Source of the DNA: Salinispora vitiensis
GTDB lineage: Bacteria > Actinomycetota > Actinomycetes > Mycobacteriales > Micromonosporaceae
Reading direction: 5' to 3'
Assembly: GCF_000378825.1 (NCBI RefSeq)
Contig: NZ_KB900388.1
Coordinates: 1,836,023 to 1,900,022, forward strand
Length of the DNA stretch: 64,000 nt
Position numbers and translations under genes: made by a program. The notes beneath the pieces are model-generated. The model was not told where the DNA came from and ran no database searches. It saw nothing but the letters and a program-made list of their open reading frames with translations. Below are positions 42,825 through 55,621 of the stretch, one piece after another (the first letter of the stretch is position 1; each line of letters starts with the position of its first letter).

Positions 42825-43817
42825 CTAACGAGCGGCGCCCAGGACCGGCACCAAAGCAGCGGCGAGAGCCGCCGAATCATGACAGGGCGTGCCGTCGTTG
42901 ACCGCAACCGGGGCGAGGATCAGCCGAGCGCCCAGCGATTCTGCCGCACGCTCGACCGGCTCGGGGTCACCCACCGCCTTGACGTCTCCGAGTACGCAGT
43001 CGACCCGCAGCTTCGGCAGGTACCACCGCAGCTCGGCCAGGTGATCAGCGACAGAGAGCCCGAACGTCTCCTTCTCGGCGGCCAGGTTGAGGGTGACCAG
43101 CCGGCGGGCGGGGCTTTCGGCGATGGCCGCGGCCAGCTCCGGCACCAACAGGTGCGGCAGTACGCTGGTATACCAGCTACCCGGGCCGAAGAGGAGCCAG
43201 TCGGCGGCGCCGATGGCGGCCAACGCCTCGGGGCAGGCCTCCGGCGCCTCCGGATTCAGCCGCAGCGACTCGACCCGACCGGCGGTGACGGCCACCTGAT
43301 GCTGGCCGCTGACGATGCTGACCTCCGCCGGCCGGCCGGGGTCAGCGCCCCGGACCCGTGCCTCGATCCCGACCGGCTCGCAGGACATCGGCAGCACCCG
43401 CCCCACCGTGCCCAACATCGCGCCGGCATGCTCCAGCGCCGCCACCGGGTCGCCGAGCAGGTCCATCAGCCCGCAGAGCACGAGATTGCCGACGGCGTGC
43501 CCGGTCAGTCCGCCCGCGGTGCCCGACCGGTCGCCGGGCGCCGGCGTCGGGACCGCGGCGAAGCGGTGTTGGAAGAGCCCGGCGCTGCGCTGTGTGGCGG
43601 GATGATCTCCGGCCAGCGCGACGAGTGCCTGCCGCAGGTCCCCCGGCGGCAGCCCGCCCCGCTCCGCCCGCAGCCGGCCGCTGGACCCGCCGTCGTCGCC
43701 GACCGTCACCACCGCGGTCAGATCAAGGTCGAGTTCGGGAGCGCAGCGCCGCAGTGCCCGCAGCGAAGCGGATAGTCCGTGCCCACCGCCGAAGGTGACC
43801 ACCCGGATAGCCGTCAC
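42825..43817 (-). CDS. yvcK: YvcK-like gluconeogenesis factor (CofD-like)
   Basis: This 330-residue protein has TFGGGHGLSASLRAL and TVGDDGGSSGRLR, the marks of the YvcK family, which binds UDP-sugars and controls cell-wall or carbon flux. The GTG start overlaps the rapZ stop by four bases. Confidence 0.92.
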   Translation of the reverse strand: MTAIRVVTFGGGHGLSASLRALRRCAPELDLDLTAVVTVGDDGGSSGRLRAERGGLPPGDLRQALVALAGDHPATQRSAGLFQHRFAAVPTPAPGDRSGTAGGLTGHAVGNLVLCGLMDLLGDPVAALEHAGAMLGTVGRVLPMSCEPVGIEARVRGADPGRPAEVSIVSGQHQVAVTAGRVESLRLNPEAPEACPEALAAIGAADWLLFGPGSWYTSVLPHLLVPELAAAIAESPARRLVTLNLAAEKETFGLSVADHLAELRWYLPKLRVDCVLGDVKAVGDPEPVERAAESLGARLILAPVAVNDGTPCHDSAALAAALVPVLGAAR

Positions 43818-44722
43818 TCGCGCCCCAGGTCCCGGTGCTGCGCGTTGACGGCGAGGCCGGTCTGACGCAGCCGCACGGCCAGCTCCTCGGCGATGGCGAC
43901 ACTGCGGTGCTTGCCACCGGTACAGCCGACGGCGGCGGTCAGATACCGCTTTCCCTCCCGCTCGAAACCAGCGGTGGTGGCATTGAGCAGGTCGGCGTAG
44001 GTCGCCACGAAGTCCTCGGCGCCCTCCTGGCCCAACACGTACGAGCTGACCGCCGCCACCTGCCCGGTGTGCTCGCGCAGCTCCGGAACCCAGTACGGGT
44101 TCGGCAGAAACCGGGCGTCGCAGACGAAGTCGGCATCCGGCGGTACGCCGTACTTGAAACCGAAGGAGACCACGGTAACTCGCAGCCGGCGGGCGTCCTC
44201 GGCGCCGAAGAGCTCCTCGATCCGCCGACGCAGCTGGTTGACGTTGAGGTGGCTGGTGTCGACGAACACATCGGCCTGGTCGCGAGCCCCCTCCAGCAGC
44301 CCGCGCTCAACCGCGATGCCGTCGGCGAGCCGCCCCTCCCCCTGCATGGGGTGCGAGCGCCGGACGCTCTCAAAGCGCCGGATCAACACCTCGTCGTCGG
44401 CGTCAACGAAGACCACCCGCGGGGCGAAGCCCCGCTCCTTGAGCTCCCGGATCGCCCCGGCTAGGTCGGTGGAGAACGCCCGGGAGCGCACATCCAGCAC
44501 CATCGCCGTACGGCGGGCGGCGCCACCGGCCTTCATCGCCAGCTCGGCCATGTCCAGCATCAGCGCCTGGGGCAGGTTGTCGACCACGTAGTAGCCGACG
44601 TTCTCCAGCGCGCGGGCAACAGTGCTGCGCCCACCGCCGGAGACCCCGGTCACCACCACGAGCGTGGTGTCGGCGCCCGACGGATCGGGCCCGTCCGGCA
44701 CGCTCGGCTGCCCCTCGATCAC
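43814..44722 (-). CDS. rapZ: RapZ-type nucleotide-binding protein
   Basis: This 302-residue protein has a P-loop GVSGGGRSTVA and the C-terminal GCTGGKHRSVA motif of RapZ/YvcJ. In E. coli RapZ delivers a small RNA to RNase E. The Lys of the P-loop is replaced by Arg (GRST), which I recall as common in actinobacterial members. It is the first gene of the compact rapZ-yvcK pair; GTG 44722 is the likely start. Confidence 0.9.
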   Translation of the reverse strand: MIEGQPSVPDGPDPSGADTTLVVVTGVSGGGRSTVARALENVGYYVVDNLPQALMLDMAELAMKAGGAARRTAMVLDVRSRAFSTDLAGAIRELKERGFAPRVVFVDADDEVLIRRFESVRRSHPMQGEGRLADGIAVERGLLEGARDQADVFVDTSHLNVNQLRRRIEELFGAEDARRLRVTVVSFGFKYGVPPDADFVCDARFLPNPYWVPELREHTGQVAAVSSYVLGQEGAEDFVATYADLLNATTAGFEREGKRYLTAAVGCTGGKHRSVAIAEELAVRLRQTGLAVNAQHRDLGRE

Positions 44723-44965
44723 CTGGTACCCCCAACCTGTGACACCGCGCCCCGAACTGGGCCACGGGTTCGAACAGCGACTCTAACCCGCCGAACCACC
44801 CAGATCTCCCGCGTCACATTCCCGACACCGAGACAGCTCGCCCCGCATCGGCCACCAGACTTCTGCGCCCGCGACAATCTCAGGTCGCCCCGGCAGGTGG
44901 GTTGACGTACCGCCGTCGGGGAATCAGCTGGCCGGCCAGGGCTACCACCAGTCCGAACGGCCGAT

Positions 44966-45649
44966 TCAGCCGATCCATTTCCACAGCTCGAAGTGAGCCA
45001 CGAAGCTGAGCAACAGCAGCGCTCCGGCAGCACTGAGAATCGACGACCACAGCTCGGCGGCCTGCCGCATCAACCACCCGCCGGCGGCCTCCAACAGTTG
45101 CCGGATCCGGTCGCCCAGCACCCGGTAGGCCACCAGCATCAGTAGGGGTGGCAGCACCATGACCCCGTTGTACGCGGTCAGCAGCGCCACCGCCTCCGGC
45201 ACTGATGTGTCCGCGCCGACCAGGATTCCGATCGCCCCGAGGTAGGGCAGCGCGGTGCCGAACTCGGCCACCGTCACCACCACGCCCAGGAGCGCGATCG
45301 CCCGATAGGAGTGGGAGCGGGGCCGCTGCGGTGTGGGGCTGGCCCGGCGGCGGCGACGTTCGGTCAGCCAGCCGTAGATCAGCAGAGCCGCTCCCACCGC
45401 ACCCTGCAGCACATAGCCGGCATCACTGCCGAGGAAACCGCTCACCCGATGGAAGGTGGACTCCGCGCCCAGGAAGAGCAGCAGGCCCAGGGTGAGATAG
45501 GCGGAGAAGATCGCGCCCACATACACCAGGACCCGTGGGACGTACGGCTTCGTCGACAGCAGCAGATAGACGGTTACCGCGAGAGCCGACGGGTTAAGGC
45601 TGTCCAGTAGCGCGAGGCCGAAGAGACCAGTGATCATCAAGATCTCCAC
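44966..45649 (-). CDS. GAP/Sap-like integral membrane protein
   Basis: This 227-residue protein has about six membrane helices, with LDSLNPSALAVTVYLL near the start and a short Arg-rich loop (ERRRRRA) in the middle. It resembles the GAP/Sap family of small-molecule or lipid transport proteins, such as those of glycopeptidolipid export in mycobacteria. A LysE-like relative is possible. GTG 45649 follows GGGAGG. It stands between rapZ and recQ and interrupts the usual uvrC-rapZ order. Confidence 0.6.
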   Translation of the reverse strand: MEILMITGLFGLALLDSLNPSALAVTVYLLLSTKPYVPRVLVYVGAIFSAYLTLGLLLFLGAESTFHRVSGFLGSDAGYVLQGAVGAALLIYGWLTERRRRRASPTPQRPRSHSYRAIALLGVVVTVAEFGTALPYLGAIGILVGADTSVPEAVALLTAYNGVMVLPPLLMLVAYRVLGDRIRQLLEAAGGWLMRQAAELWSSILSAAGALLLLSFVAHFELWKWIG

Positions 45650-45861
45650 GTCATGGCGCGTGCCTCCCTAGTGGAGGAAGTAAGGGCCGGAAGACGGCCA
45701 TTGTAGGACCGTGCCCCAACCCGACACCGGCTTCCTCGCGCACCCCCGTCAATGGCGCAACACCATGCCGCTGGGGCGACGGCGACTACGGGTGCGGCCG
45801 GTGAGCGCGTCGACCTACCGCGTGGGCCGGCGCGTCAGAGGCCACTCGTAGACTGCGCCCC

Positions 45862-47703
45862 ATGCCCTCCGCCACCGACCAGCAGCCCGCCGCGCTGGAA
45901 ACACTGCGGCGTGTCTTCGGCTACGACGCCTTCCGGGGCTTCCAGCAGGAGGTCATCGAACACCTGGCGGCCGGCGGGGACGCCCTGGTGCTGATGCCCA
46001 CCGGCGGCGGCAAGTCGCTCTGCTACCAGATCCCGGCGCTGCTGCGGGACGGCGTCGCGGTGGTCGTGTCACCGTTGATCGCGCTGATGCAGGACCAGGT
46101 CGACGCGCTGACCGCGGTCGGGGTCCGGGCCGGCTTCCTCAACTCGACGCTGGACCTCGACGCCCGCCGCGCAGTCGAGCGAGCCTTCGTCGCCGGGGAG
46201 CTGGATCTGCTCTACCTCGCCCCGGAGGCCCTGGGCACCCGGAGCGTGCAGCACCTGCTCGACCAGGGGCGGATCAGCCTCTTCGCGATCGACGAGGCGC
46301 ACTGCGTGTCGCAGTGGGGGCACGACTTCCGCCCGGACTACCTGGCCCTGTCAATGCTGCACGAACGCTGGCCGGGGGTGCCCCGGGTGGCGTTGACCGC
46401 CACCGCGACCAGCGCCACCCGGGCCGAGATCGCCACCCGGCTTCAGCTCACCTCGGCCCGGCACTTCGTCGCGAGCTTCGACCGGCCCAACATCCAGTAC
46501 CGCATCGCGGCGAAGCGGGAGCCGAAGCGGCAGCTGCTGGCCCTGCTCCGGGACGAGCACCCGGGGGACGCCGGCATCATCTACTGCCTCTCCCGGGCCA
46601 GCGTGGAGAAGACCGCGGAGTTCCTGGTCGACAACGGTGTTGCCGCGTTGCCGTACCACGCCGGCCTGGACGCGGTCACCCGCGCCCGGCACCAGCAGCG
46701 TTTCCTGCGCGAGGACGGCCTGGTCATGGTCGCGACGATCGCGTTCGGGATGGGCATCGACAAGCCGGACGTACGGTTCGTCGCCCACCTGGACCTACCG
46801 AAGTCGGTGGAGGGCTACTACCAGGAGACCGGCCGCGCCGGACGGGACGGCCTGCCGGCAACAGCCTGGCTCGCCTACGGCCTGACCGATGTGGTGCAGC
46901 AGCGCCGGCTGATCGACACCTCGGAGGGGGACCTGGCGCACCGGCGTAACCTCGCCGCCCATCTGGAGGCGATGCTCGCGCTCTGCGAGACGGTCCGCTG
47001 CCGCCGGGTGCAGCTGCTGGACTACTTCGGCGAGACCGCCGCCGCCTGCGGCAACTGCGACACCTGCCTGCAGCCGCCCGAGTCGTGGGACGGCACGGTC
47101 GCCGCGCAGAAGTTGCTCTCCACGGTCTACCGGCTTGACCGGGAACGGAACCAACGCTTCGGCTCCGGGCACTGCGTCGACATCCTGCTCGGCCGCGCCA
47201 CCGACAAGGTCCAGCAGCACCGGCACGACTCCCTGACGGTCTTCGGCATCGGCACCGAGCTGAGCGAGGCGGAGTGGCGGGGAGTGGTCCGGCAGCTGCT
47301 CGCCGAGGGGCTGCTGGCGGTCGAGGGAGACTACGGCACCCTGGCCCTCACCGACACCAGCGCGGAGGTGCTGGGTCGGCGCCGCACCGTCATGCTCCGC
47401 CGCGAACCGGCCCGGAAGGCCCGACCGGCGAAGCCGCGCGGCGCGGCCACCGTGGTCGCCGAGCTGGCGCCGACCGCCGCCGAGGCCTTCGAGCGGCTAC
47501 GCGCCTGGCGGGCCACCACCGCCAAGGAGCAGGGCGTGCCGGCGTACGTGATCTTCCACGACGACACGCTGCGGCAGATCGCCACCGACGCACCGGCCGT
47601 CCTGGCCGACCTGGCCCAGGTCAGTGGCGTCGGAGAGGCGAAGCTGGCGAAGTACGGCGAGCAGGTGCTGGCCGTACTCGCCGACACCCCACACCCTGCT
47701 TAA
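45862..47703 (+). CDS. recQ: ATP-dependent DNA helicase RecQ
   Basis: This 613-residue 3'-5' helicase has Walker [30 protein letters not shown], the motif [10 protein letters not shown], a zinc-binding Cys cluster ([13 protein letters not shown], then CGNCDTC) and a C-terminal HRDC domain ([20 protein letters not shown]). It acts in recombination and replication repair. Its DNA-repair role goes with the nearby uvrC and uvrA genes. Confidence 0.95.
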   Translation: MPSATDQQPAALETLRRVFGYDAFRGFQQEVIEHLAAGGDALVLMPTGGGKSLCYQIPALLRDGVAVVVSPLIALMQDQVDALTAVGVRAGFLNSTLDLDARRAVERAFVAGELDLLYLAPEALGTRSVQHLLDQGRISLFAIDEAHCVSQWGHDFRPDYLALSMLHERWPGVPRVALTATATSATRAEIATRLQLTSARHFVASFDRPNIQYRIAAKREPKRQLLALLRDEHPGDAGIIYCLSRASVEKTAEFLVDNGVAALPYHAGLDAVTRARHQQRFLREDGLVMVATIAFGMGIDKPDVRFVAHLDLPKSVEGYYQETGRAGRDGLPATAWLAYGLTDVVQQRRLIDTSEGDLAHRRNLAAHLEAMLALCETVRCRRVQLLDYFGETAAACGNCDTCLQPPESWDGTVAAQKLLSTVYRLDRERNQRFGSGHCVDILLGRATDKVQQHRHDSLTVFGIGTELSEAEWRGVVRQLLAEGLLAVEGDYGTLALTDTSAEVLGRRRTVMLRREPARKARPAKPRGAATVVAELAPTAAEAFERLRAWRATTAKEQGVPAYVIFHDDTLRQIATDAPAVLADLAQVSGVGEAKLAKYGEQVLAVLADTPHPA

Positions 47704-47760
47704 TCGATCAAGGCGAGTCGATCAGCCACCCAACAGGTCCGCGCTGGCGTCATCGGCGGT

Positions 47761-48561
47761 TCAGCCTCGGGCGATGAAGTCCGTCAGCACCGGGGCGAGG
47801 GTCTGCGGCGACGGTACGTGCCCCTCGCCGGGCAGCACCCGGTGCGTGCCCCGCGGCAGCGCCGCGGCGGCGGCGCGGGCCACCTCGATCATCCAGTCCG
47901 GGCTGTCGCCGCCGCTGAGCACCAGCGCGGGCACGGAAACCCGGGCGGCGACCTCCACCGGCAGGACGCCACCACGGCTGCGGTCACCCATGACCGCCGA
48001 GTCGTAGGCGAGCGTCGGCGCGAGCGCCACCACGTCGGCCCACCACGGCTCGTGGCGCAGCTCGGCCACCGCCTCCGCCGGCACCCCGGTGGTCTGGAAG
48101 AACAGCGCCACAGCGTCGTCGCGTCGACCCTCCGCCAGCAGCGTGGTCAGGGCCTCGGCGTAGTCGCGGGCCTCTTGGCGGTCCTCGTCGGTGTCCGCGC
48201 CGAAGGGTGGTTCGTGGAGCACGACCGCCCGGGCCGGCACCCCGGCCGCGGCCGCGTGCAGCACCAGGGCGGCACCGGACGAGTGCCCGTACAGGATGAC
48301 ATCGGCACCGAGGTCGTTGACGAGGGCGGCGATATCCTCAACCTCCCGCTCGACGGCGTACGGGCTGACGTCGCCGCTGTCGCCGCGACCACGGCGGTCG
48401 TAGTTGACGACCGGCAGGTGGGCGCCGAGTCCTTCGGCCAGTTCGCGGGTCTTCGCCCGGTCGCAGGTGGCGCCGCCGACCACGATCAGCGGATCTGCGC
48501 CGTGGTCCCCGCAGCGTTCGTACGCGATCACCGTGCCGTCTACCGATGTCACCTTCAGCAT
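47761..48561 (-). CDS. Alpha/beta hydrolase
   Basis: This 266-residue hydrolase starts MLKVTSVDGTVIAYERCGDHG. The nucleophile elbow is YGHSSGAALVL; a later GEGHVPSP probably carries the catalytic His, and the Asp is likely in VLSGGDSPDWM. The substrate is unknown. It converges on recQ and lies 45 bp after uvrC. Confidence 0.85.
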   Translation of the reverse strand: MLKVTSVDGTVIAYERCGDHGADPLIVVGGATCDRAKTRELAEGLGAHLPVVNYDRRGRGDSGDVSPYAVEREVEDIAALVNDLGADVILYGHSSGAALVLHAAAAGVPARAVVLHEPPFGADTDEDRQEARDYAEALTTLLAEGRRDDAVALFFQTTGVPAEAVAELRHEPWWADVVALAPTLAYDSAVMGDRSRGGVLPVEVAARVSVPALVLSGGDSPDWMIEVARAAAAALPRGTHRVLPGEGHVPSPQTLAPVLTDFIARG

Positions 48562-48606
48562 GCCCGTGCCGGACCCTTCTGTCAGAAACGCTCCGATTGA
48601 CAGGTA

Positions 48607-50604
48607 CTACGTGCGTGGTTTATCTGGCTCCGTCGAGTCGCCGAGTGCGGCGAGGATCGCCTCGGCGGTCCGCTTGCCGACCCCGGGGACCTCGGTGATC
48701 TCCTCCACCGAGGCGGCGGAGAGTCGCTTCAGCGAGCCGAAGTGGCGCAGCAGCGCCGTGCGCCGCACCTCGCCGAGCCCGGGCACCCGGTCCAGCGCCG
48801 ACTCGGTCATCCGCCGGGAACGCCGCTGCCGGTGGAACGTGATGGCGAACCGGTGCGCCTCGTCTCGCACCCGCTGCAGCAGGTAGAGGCCCTCGGAGGT
48901 GCGCGGCAGGATGGCCGGGAAGTCGTCGTCGGGCAGCCACACCTCCTCCAGCCGCTTCGCCAGCCCGCAGAGTGCCACGTCATCGACGCCCAACTCGGCG
49001 AGGGCCTGCGCCGCCGCCGCTACCTGCGGCGCGCCCCCGTCCACCACCACCAGCTGTGGTGGGTAGGCGAACCTGCGTGGCCGGCCGGTGGTCGGATCGA
49101 CCAGGGTGCCGACCCGTGGCTCGTCGGCCGCACCCGTACCGGTCGAAGCCGGCCCGGCCGGGGCGACCGGTTCACCGGCCGACTCGACACCGGCCTCCCC
49201 CGTCTCGGCCCGGGCGTCCAGGTAACGGGCGAACCGCCGCCGCAGCACCTCCGACATCGCCGAGAGGTCGTCGGTGGCGCCCCGGATGATGAACCGCCGA
49301 TACTCGCTCTTGCGCGGCAACCCGTCCTCGAAGACCACCATGCTGGCCACCACGTCGGTGCCCTGGATCTGGGAGATGTCGTAACACTCGATGCGCAGCG
49401 GCGCCGTCTGCAGGCCCAGCGTCTCGGCGATCTCGTCGAGGGCCTTACTCCGGGTGGTCAGATCACCGGCGCGTTTGAGCTTGTGCCGGGCCAGGGCGTC
49501 GGTGGCGTTGCGCGCGACCGTCTCCAGCAGGGCCCGCTTGTCGCCGCGCTGCGGAACCCGCAGCGTCACCCGGCTGCCGCGATGGTCGGAGAGCCAGTCG
49601 GCGAGCGCCTCGACGTCGGTGGGAAGCTCGGGCACGAGGAGTTCCCGGGGGACATCGGCCTCACCCTGCTCCCCGCCATACACCTGGGTGCAGAAGTGGT
49701 GGACCAGATCACCGATGGTCAGCTCCTCGGTCTTCTCGACCACCCAGCCGCGCTGGCCACGGATGCGCCCGTCCCGCACGTGAAACACCTGCACGGCCGC
49801 CTCCAGCGGGTCATCGGCGAAGGCGACCACGTCGGCGTCGGTGCCGTCGCCGAAGACCACGGTCTGCTTCTCCATCGCCCGGCGCAGGGCGGCCAGGTCG
49901 TCGCGGAGCCGGGCGGCCCGCTCGAACTCCAGCGCCGCACTGGCGTCGGCCATCTCCCGCTCCAACCGGCGGACCATGAGGTCGGTCCGGCCGCCCATGA
50001 AGTCGCAGAAGCCGTCCACGATCGCCCGGTGCTCCTCGGCGGAGACGCTGCCGACGCAGGGCGCGGAGCACTTGTCGATGTAGCCCAGCAGGCAGGGACG
50101 GCCGACCTGACCGGCCCGCTTGAAAACCCCCGACGAGCAGGTGCGCGCCGGAAAGACCCGAAGCAGCAGGTCGAGCGTCTCGCGGATCGCCCAGGCGTGC
50201 GAGTACGGCCCGAAGTAGCGCACCCCCTTGCGCTTCGTCCCCCGCATGACCTGGAGCCGGGGGAACTCCTCGGCGACCGTGACCGCCAGGTACGGGTAGG
50301 ACTTGTCGTCCCGGTAGCGGACGTTGAACCGCGGATCGTACTGCTTGATCTCGGTGAACTCCTGCTGGAGCGCCTCGACCTCGGTGGCGACGGAGATCCA
50401 GTCCACCGATTCGGCGGTGAAGACCATCTGCCGGGTGCGCTGGTGCAGATTGACCGGGTCGGCGAAGTAGGAATTGAGCCGGTTGCGCAGGTTGCGCGCC
50501 TTGCCAACGTAGATGACCCGGCCGGTTCCATCGCGGAACCGGTAGACCCCCGGTGACTCCGGGATCGTGCCGGACGCGGGACGGTAGGACGAGGGATCAG
50601 CCAC
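48607..50604 (-). CDS. uvrC: UvrC excision nuclease subunit
   Basis: This 665-residue nuclease has an N-terminal GIY-YIG domain ([22 protein letters not shown]), a UvrBC-like UVR domain ([21 protein letters not shown]), an RNase H-like domain ([22 protein letters not shown]) and C-terminal HhH repeats ([18 protein letters not shown]). A Gly/Ala/Pro-rich insertion (about 485-525) interrupts the RNase H region. It makes the 3' and 5' cuts of nucleotide excision repair. The start is GTG 50604. Confidence 0.96.
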   Translation of the reverse strand: MADPSSYRPASGTIPESPGVYRFRDGTGRVIYVGKARNLRNRLNSYFADPVNLHQRTRQMVFTAESVDWISVATEVEALQQEFTEIKQYDPRFNVRYRDDKSYPYLAVTVAEEFPRLQVMRGTKRKGVRYFGPYSHAWAIRETLDLLLRVFPARTCSSGVFKRAGQVGRPCLLGYIDKCSAPCVGSVSAEEHRAIVDGFCDFMGGRTDLMVRRLEREMADASAALEFERAARLRDDLAALRRAMEKQTVVFGDGTDADVVAFADDPLEAAVQVFHVRDGRIRGQRGWVVEKTEELTIGDLVHHFCTQVYGGEQGEADVPRELLVPELPTDVEALADWLSDHRGSRVTLRVPQRGDKRALLETVARNATDALARHKLKRAGDLTTRSKALDEIAETLGLQTAPLRIECYDISQIQGTDVVASMVVFEDGLPRKSEYRRFIIRGATDDLSAMSEVLRRRFARYLDARAETGEAGVESAGEPVAPAGPASTGTGAADEPRVGTLVDPTTGRPRRFAYPPQLVVVDGGAPQVAAAAQALAELGVDDVALCGLAKRLEEVWLPDDDFPAILPRTSEGLYLLQRVRDEAHRFAITFHRQRRSRRMTESALDRVPGLGEVRRTALLRHFGSLKRLSAASVEEITEVPGVGKRTAEAILAALGDSTEPDKPRT

Positions 50605-50732
50605 GTTCCGAGCCTAGTCGCCGGCTCCGACAGCCTCCGAGCGCCAACGGGTGCGGTCAAGCGCCAACGGGGCGGTCGGCCTAGTCGGCTGTGGTCGGGC
50701 CGACCAGGCCCACCACAGCCGACTACCGTCAG

Positions 50733-51227
50733 TCAGGCGAGCGAGATCTGGTCGCCGTTGACTGAGACATCCCGCGGGGCGAGGGGCTTGGTGGACGGGC
50801 CGGTCAGCACCGAACCGTCCTCGATCGAGAACTTGCTCCCGTGACAGGTGCAGTTGATCGTGCCACCGTCCACGTTCCCCACCGGACAGTTCTGGTGCGG
50901 GCAGATCGGGTCGAAGCCCTTGAACTCCCCCGCTGACGGTTGGGTGATGACAACACCCTGCGCGGCGTAGACGACACCACCCCCGACCGGGATGTCACTG
51001 GTCCGGGCCAGCGACTGGGCTCCCTCCCGATCGCCGCCGCCCGGGTCGCCGCTCTCGCTCAACGCCGGGCCGGGGCTGGCCTCGGCTTCGCCGGTGGAGC
51101 TGTCGCCGCAGGCGGCCAGGGCCATCGCGGCGCCGACCGCACCTGCGCCGGCCAGCACGGCTCGCCGGGTCCGTACGCCGTCGCCGGTGCCGACCTCCGC
51201 ACCGGTCCCCGTCTGCTCGTCACTCAT
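50733..51227 (-). CDS. Rieske [2Fe-2S] lipoprotein with Tat-type signal
   Basis: This 164-residue protein begins with a twin-Arg signal (TRRAVLAGAGAVGAAMALAAC) that ends in a lipobox with C40. The Rieske domain follows a Gly/Ser-rich linker, with ligands C109-P-H111 and C126-xx-H129, and a likely structural disulfide C114-C128. An extracytoplasmic electron carrier is likely; its partner is not evident. ATG 51227 (MSDEQTG) is preferred over an earlier in-frame start. Confidence 0.85.
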   Translation of the reverse strand: MSDEQTGTGAEVGTGDGVRTRRAVLAGAGAVGAAMALAACGDSSTGEAEASPGPALSESGDPGGGDREGAQSLARTSDIPVGGGVVYAAQGVVITQPSAGEFKGFDPICPHQNCPVGNVDGGTINCTCHGSKFSIEDGSVLTGPSTKPLAPRDVSVNGDQISLA

Positions 51228-51393
51228 TCCGCAATCTCCTCGGCCAACGACCGCTGCCATGATGGTGTGCCCAGTCGGTCCCCCGAGACCAACGCGCCCG
51301 GTCGGTTCACCCGGTCCGCGTCCCGGTGCCACCCGTGCGACCCTACCCGGCCGGCGAGGGTCACCGGCCCGGTCACCTTGCCGCCCTGATCAT

Positions 51394-51432
51394 TCACCGG
51401 TCCGTGTCGCCTCGGGCGCCCCGGACCGGTGA
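51394..51432 (-). terminator. Hairpin terminator after uvrA
   Basis: A 10-bp inverted repeat (TCACCGGTCC/GGACCGGTGA, 51394-51403 and 51423-51432) with a 19-base loop lies just beyond the uvrA stop (51443). Confidence 0.55.
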
Positions 51433-51442
51433 CGCCGGCCGG

Positions 51443-54406
<2,964 letters not shown>

Positions 54407-54551
54407 GGTGCGTGTACTCCCGGGGTGCGGATTGATGGCAGCTGTCGCCCGACGGCACTATCCGGAAGATTTGCCCCGGATGACGGCCAAGCGGTCGCGC
54501 TGTGCGGTTGTGTCGCCCATTGGGCAGGGTGGCTACCTAGCCACTTGGTCA

Positions 54552-54602
54552 CCTTTGTTACCTGGTTGCCTTTGTCACCTGGTTCCCTTTGTTTCCTGGT
54601 CA
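54552..54602. repeat. Three-copy 17-bp AT-rich minisatellite
   Basis: Units at 54552-54568, 54569-54585 and 54586-54602 share CCTTTGTNNCCTGGTN. They lie in the 282-bp region between uvrA and the RsgA-like gene, and a partial CACTTGGTCA stands before them. No gene is evident there. The low GC contrasts with all neighbours. Confidence 0.85.
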
Positions 54603-54688
54603 CCAACGCGCCCAAAGAGCGCCTCGGCAAGCCTAGCCCTGGGGTGTGACACTTCCCTTCTTCCGCGCATTCCCCCAGCTCAGGTCGG

Positions 54689-55507
54689 TCAGCCGGGCAC
54701 CACCCGTACCCCCGGGGTCTTCACCACCGCGCCACCGCCCGGCACCGCCACCAGCGCCCGCCCAGCGGAGTGGGGTCGGCCCGCGCCGTCCCCCCGCCCG
54801 CTCGTCGACGTCGGCAGCGCCACCGCGCCGGCCAGCACGTTCACCAGACTCGACCGGCCTGACCGGGACGGGCCGAGCAGGCCAAGGGTCCGACCGGACG
54901 CCACCTCCGCGCGTAGCGGGTCGAGCCCCGCACCCCGCCGCGCACTGACCGGCAGCACCGGCACCCCCGGCGCCGCCGCCGCAACCCGCCGCACCACCGC
55001 AGCCGGATCGGCGACCAGGTCGGACTTGGTCAGCACCACCAACGGCCGGGCCCCCGACTCCTGCGCGAGCGCCAGCAGGCGCCCAACCCGCCCAAAGTCG
55101 GGCTCGGGACGCATCGGCTCGACCACCGCCGTGGCGGTCAGGTTGGCCGCCAGGATCTGCCCGCCCGTCCCGGTGCGGGACGACCGGCCGCCGACCCTGC
55201 CGGCGGGCGAGCCCAGCAACGCGGTCCGCCGGGGCAGCACCACCTCGACCGTCACGTGCCGGTCGGGCCAGGTGGCGAGCAGCACCCAGTCCCCCACGCA
55301 CGGCAGGTAAGTCCGGTCCCGGGCGGCCATGGCCAGCACCGCCCCGCCGAGGGTGGCGCGGAGTGGGCCGGCGGCCGTCAGGACGGTGCAGACCCCCCGC
55401 TCCACCCAGGCCACCCGGCCCGGCTGACAGTCGGCGCGCCGTCGCGCGTCGGACACCCGGTCGGCGTCCCAACCCAGGGCCGCCAGATCGATGGTCACGA
55501 AATCCAT
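54689..55507 (-). CDS. rsgA: Short RsgA-like circularly permuted GTPase
   Basis: This 272-residue protein resembles ribosome-associated GTPase RsgA: an OB-like N-terminus (VGDWVLLATWPDRHVTVEVVL), then permuted GTPase motifs with VLTKSDLV (G4), a P-loop (GPSRSGRSS, 212-220) and KTPGVRVV (G3). The P-loop Lys is R218. The protein stops just after G3, so the C-terminal zinc domain with Cys/His ligands is absent, and the usual length of about 300-350 is not reached. A remnant of the missing domain is not visible downstream. ATG 55507 is preceded by GGAGGAGGTA. It may be a degenerate or specialised form. Confidence 0.75.
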   Translation of the reverse strand: MDFVTIDLAALGWDADRVSDARRRADCQPGRVAWVERGVCTVLTAAGPLRATLGGAVLAMAARDRTYLPCVGDWVLLATWPDRHVTVEVVLPRRTALLGSPAGRVGGRSSRTGTGGQILAANLTATAVVEPMRPEPDFGRVGRLLALAQESGARPLVVLTKSDLVADPAAVVRRVAAAAPGVPVLPVSARRGAGLDPLRAEVASGRTLGLLGPSRSGRSSLVNVLAGAVALPTSTSGRGDGAGRPHSAGRALVAVPGGGAVVKTPGVRVVPG

Positions 55508-55621
55508 TACCTCCTCCGACCTCCCGGCCTCGCGTTGTCGCCGACCGTAGGGCGCACCGCCGGGCACCCGAAACCAATTTCCCCGGCGACGAACGGACGG
55601 CCCGACCGCTAGGGTCGAGAA

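Noticed and set aside
44719..45077. Possible small genes between rapZ and the GAP-like gene
   Set aside because: The frames are Cys/Arg/Gly-rich, overlap each other and lack ribosome binding sites.
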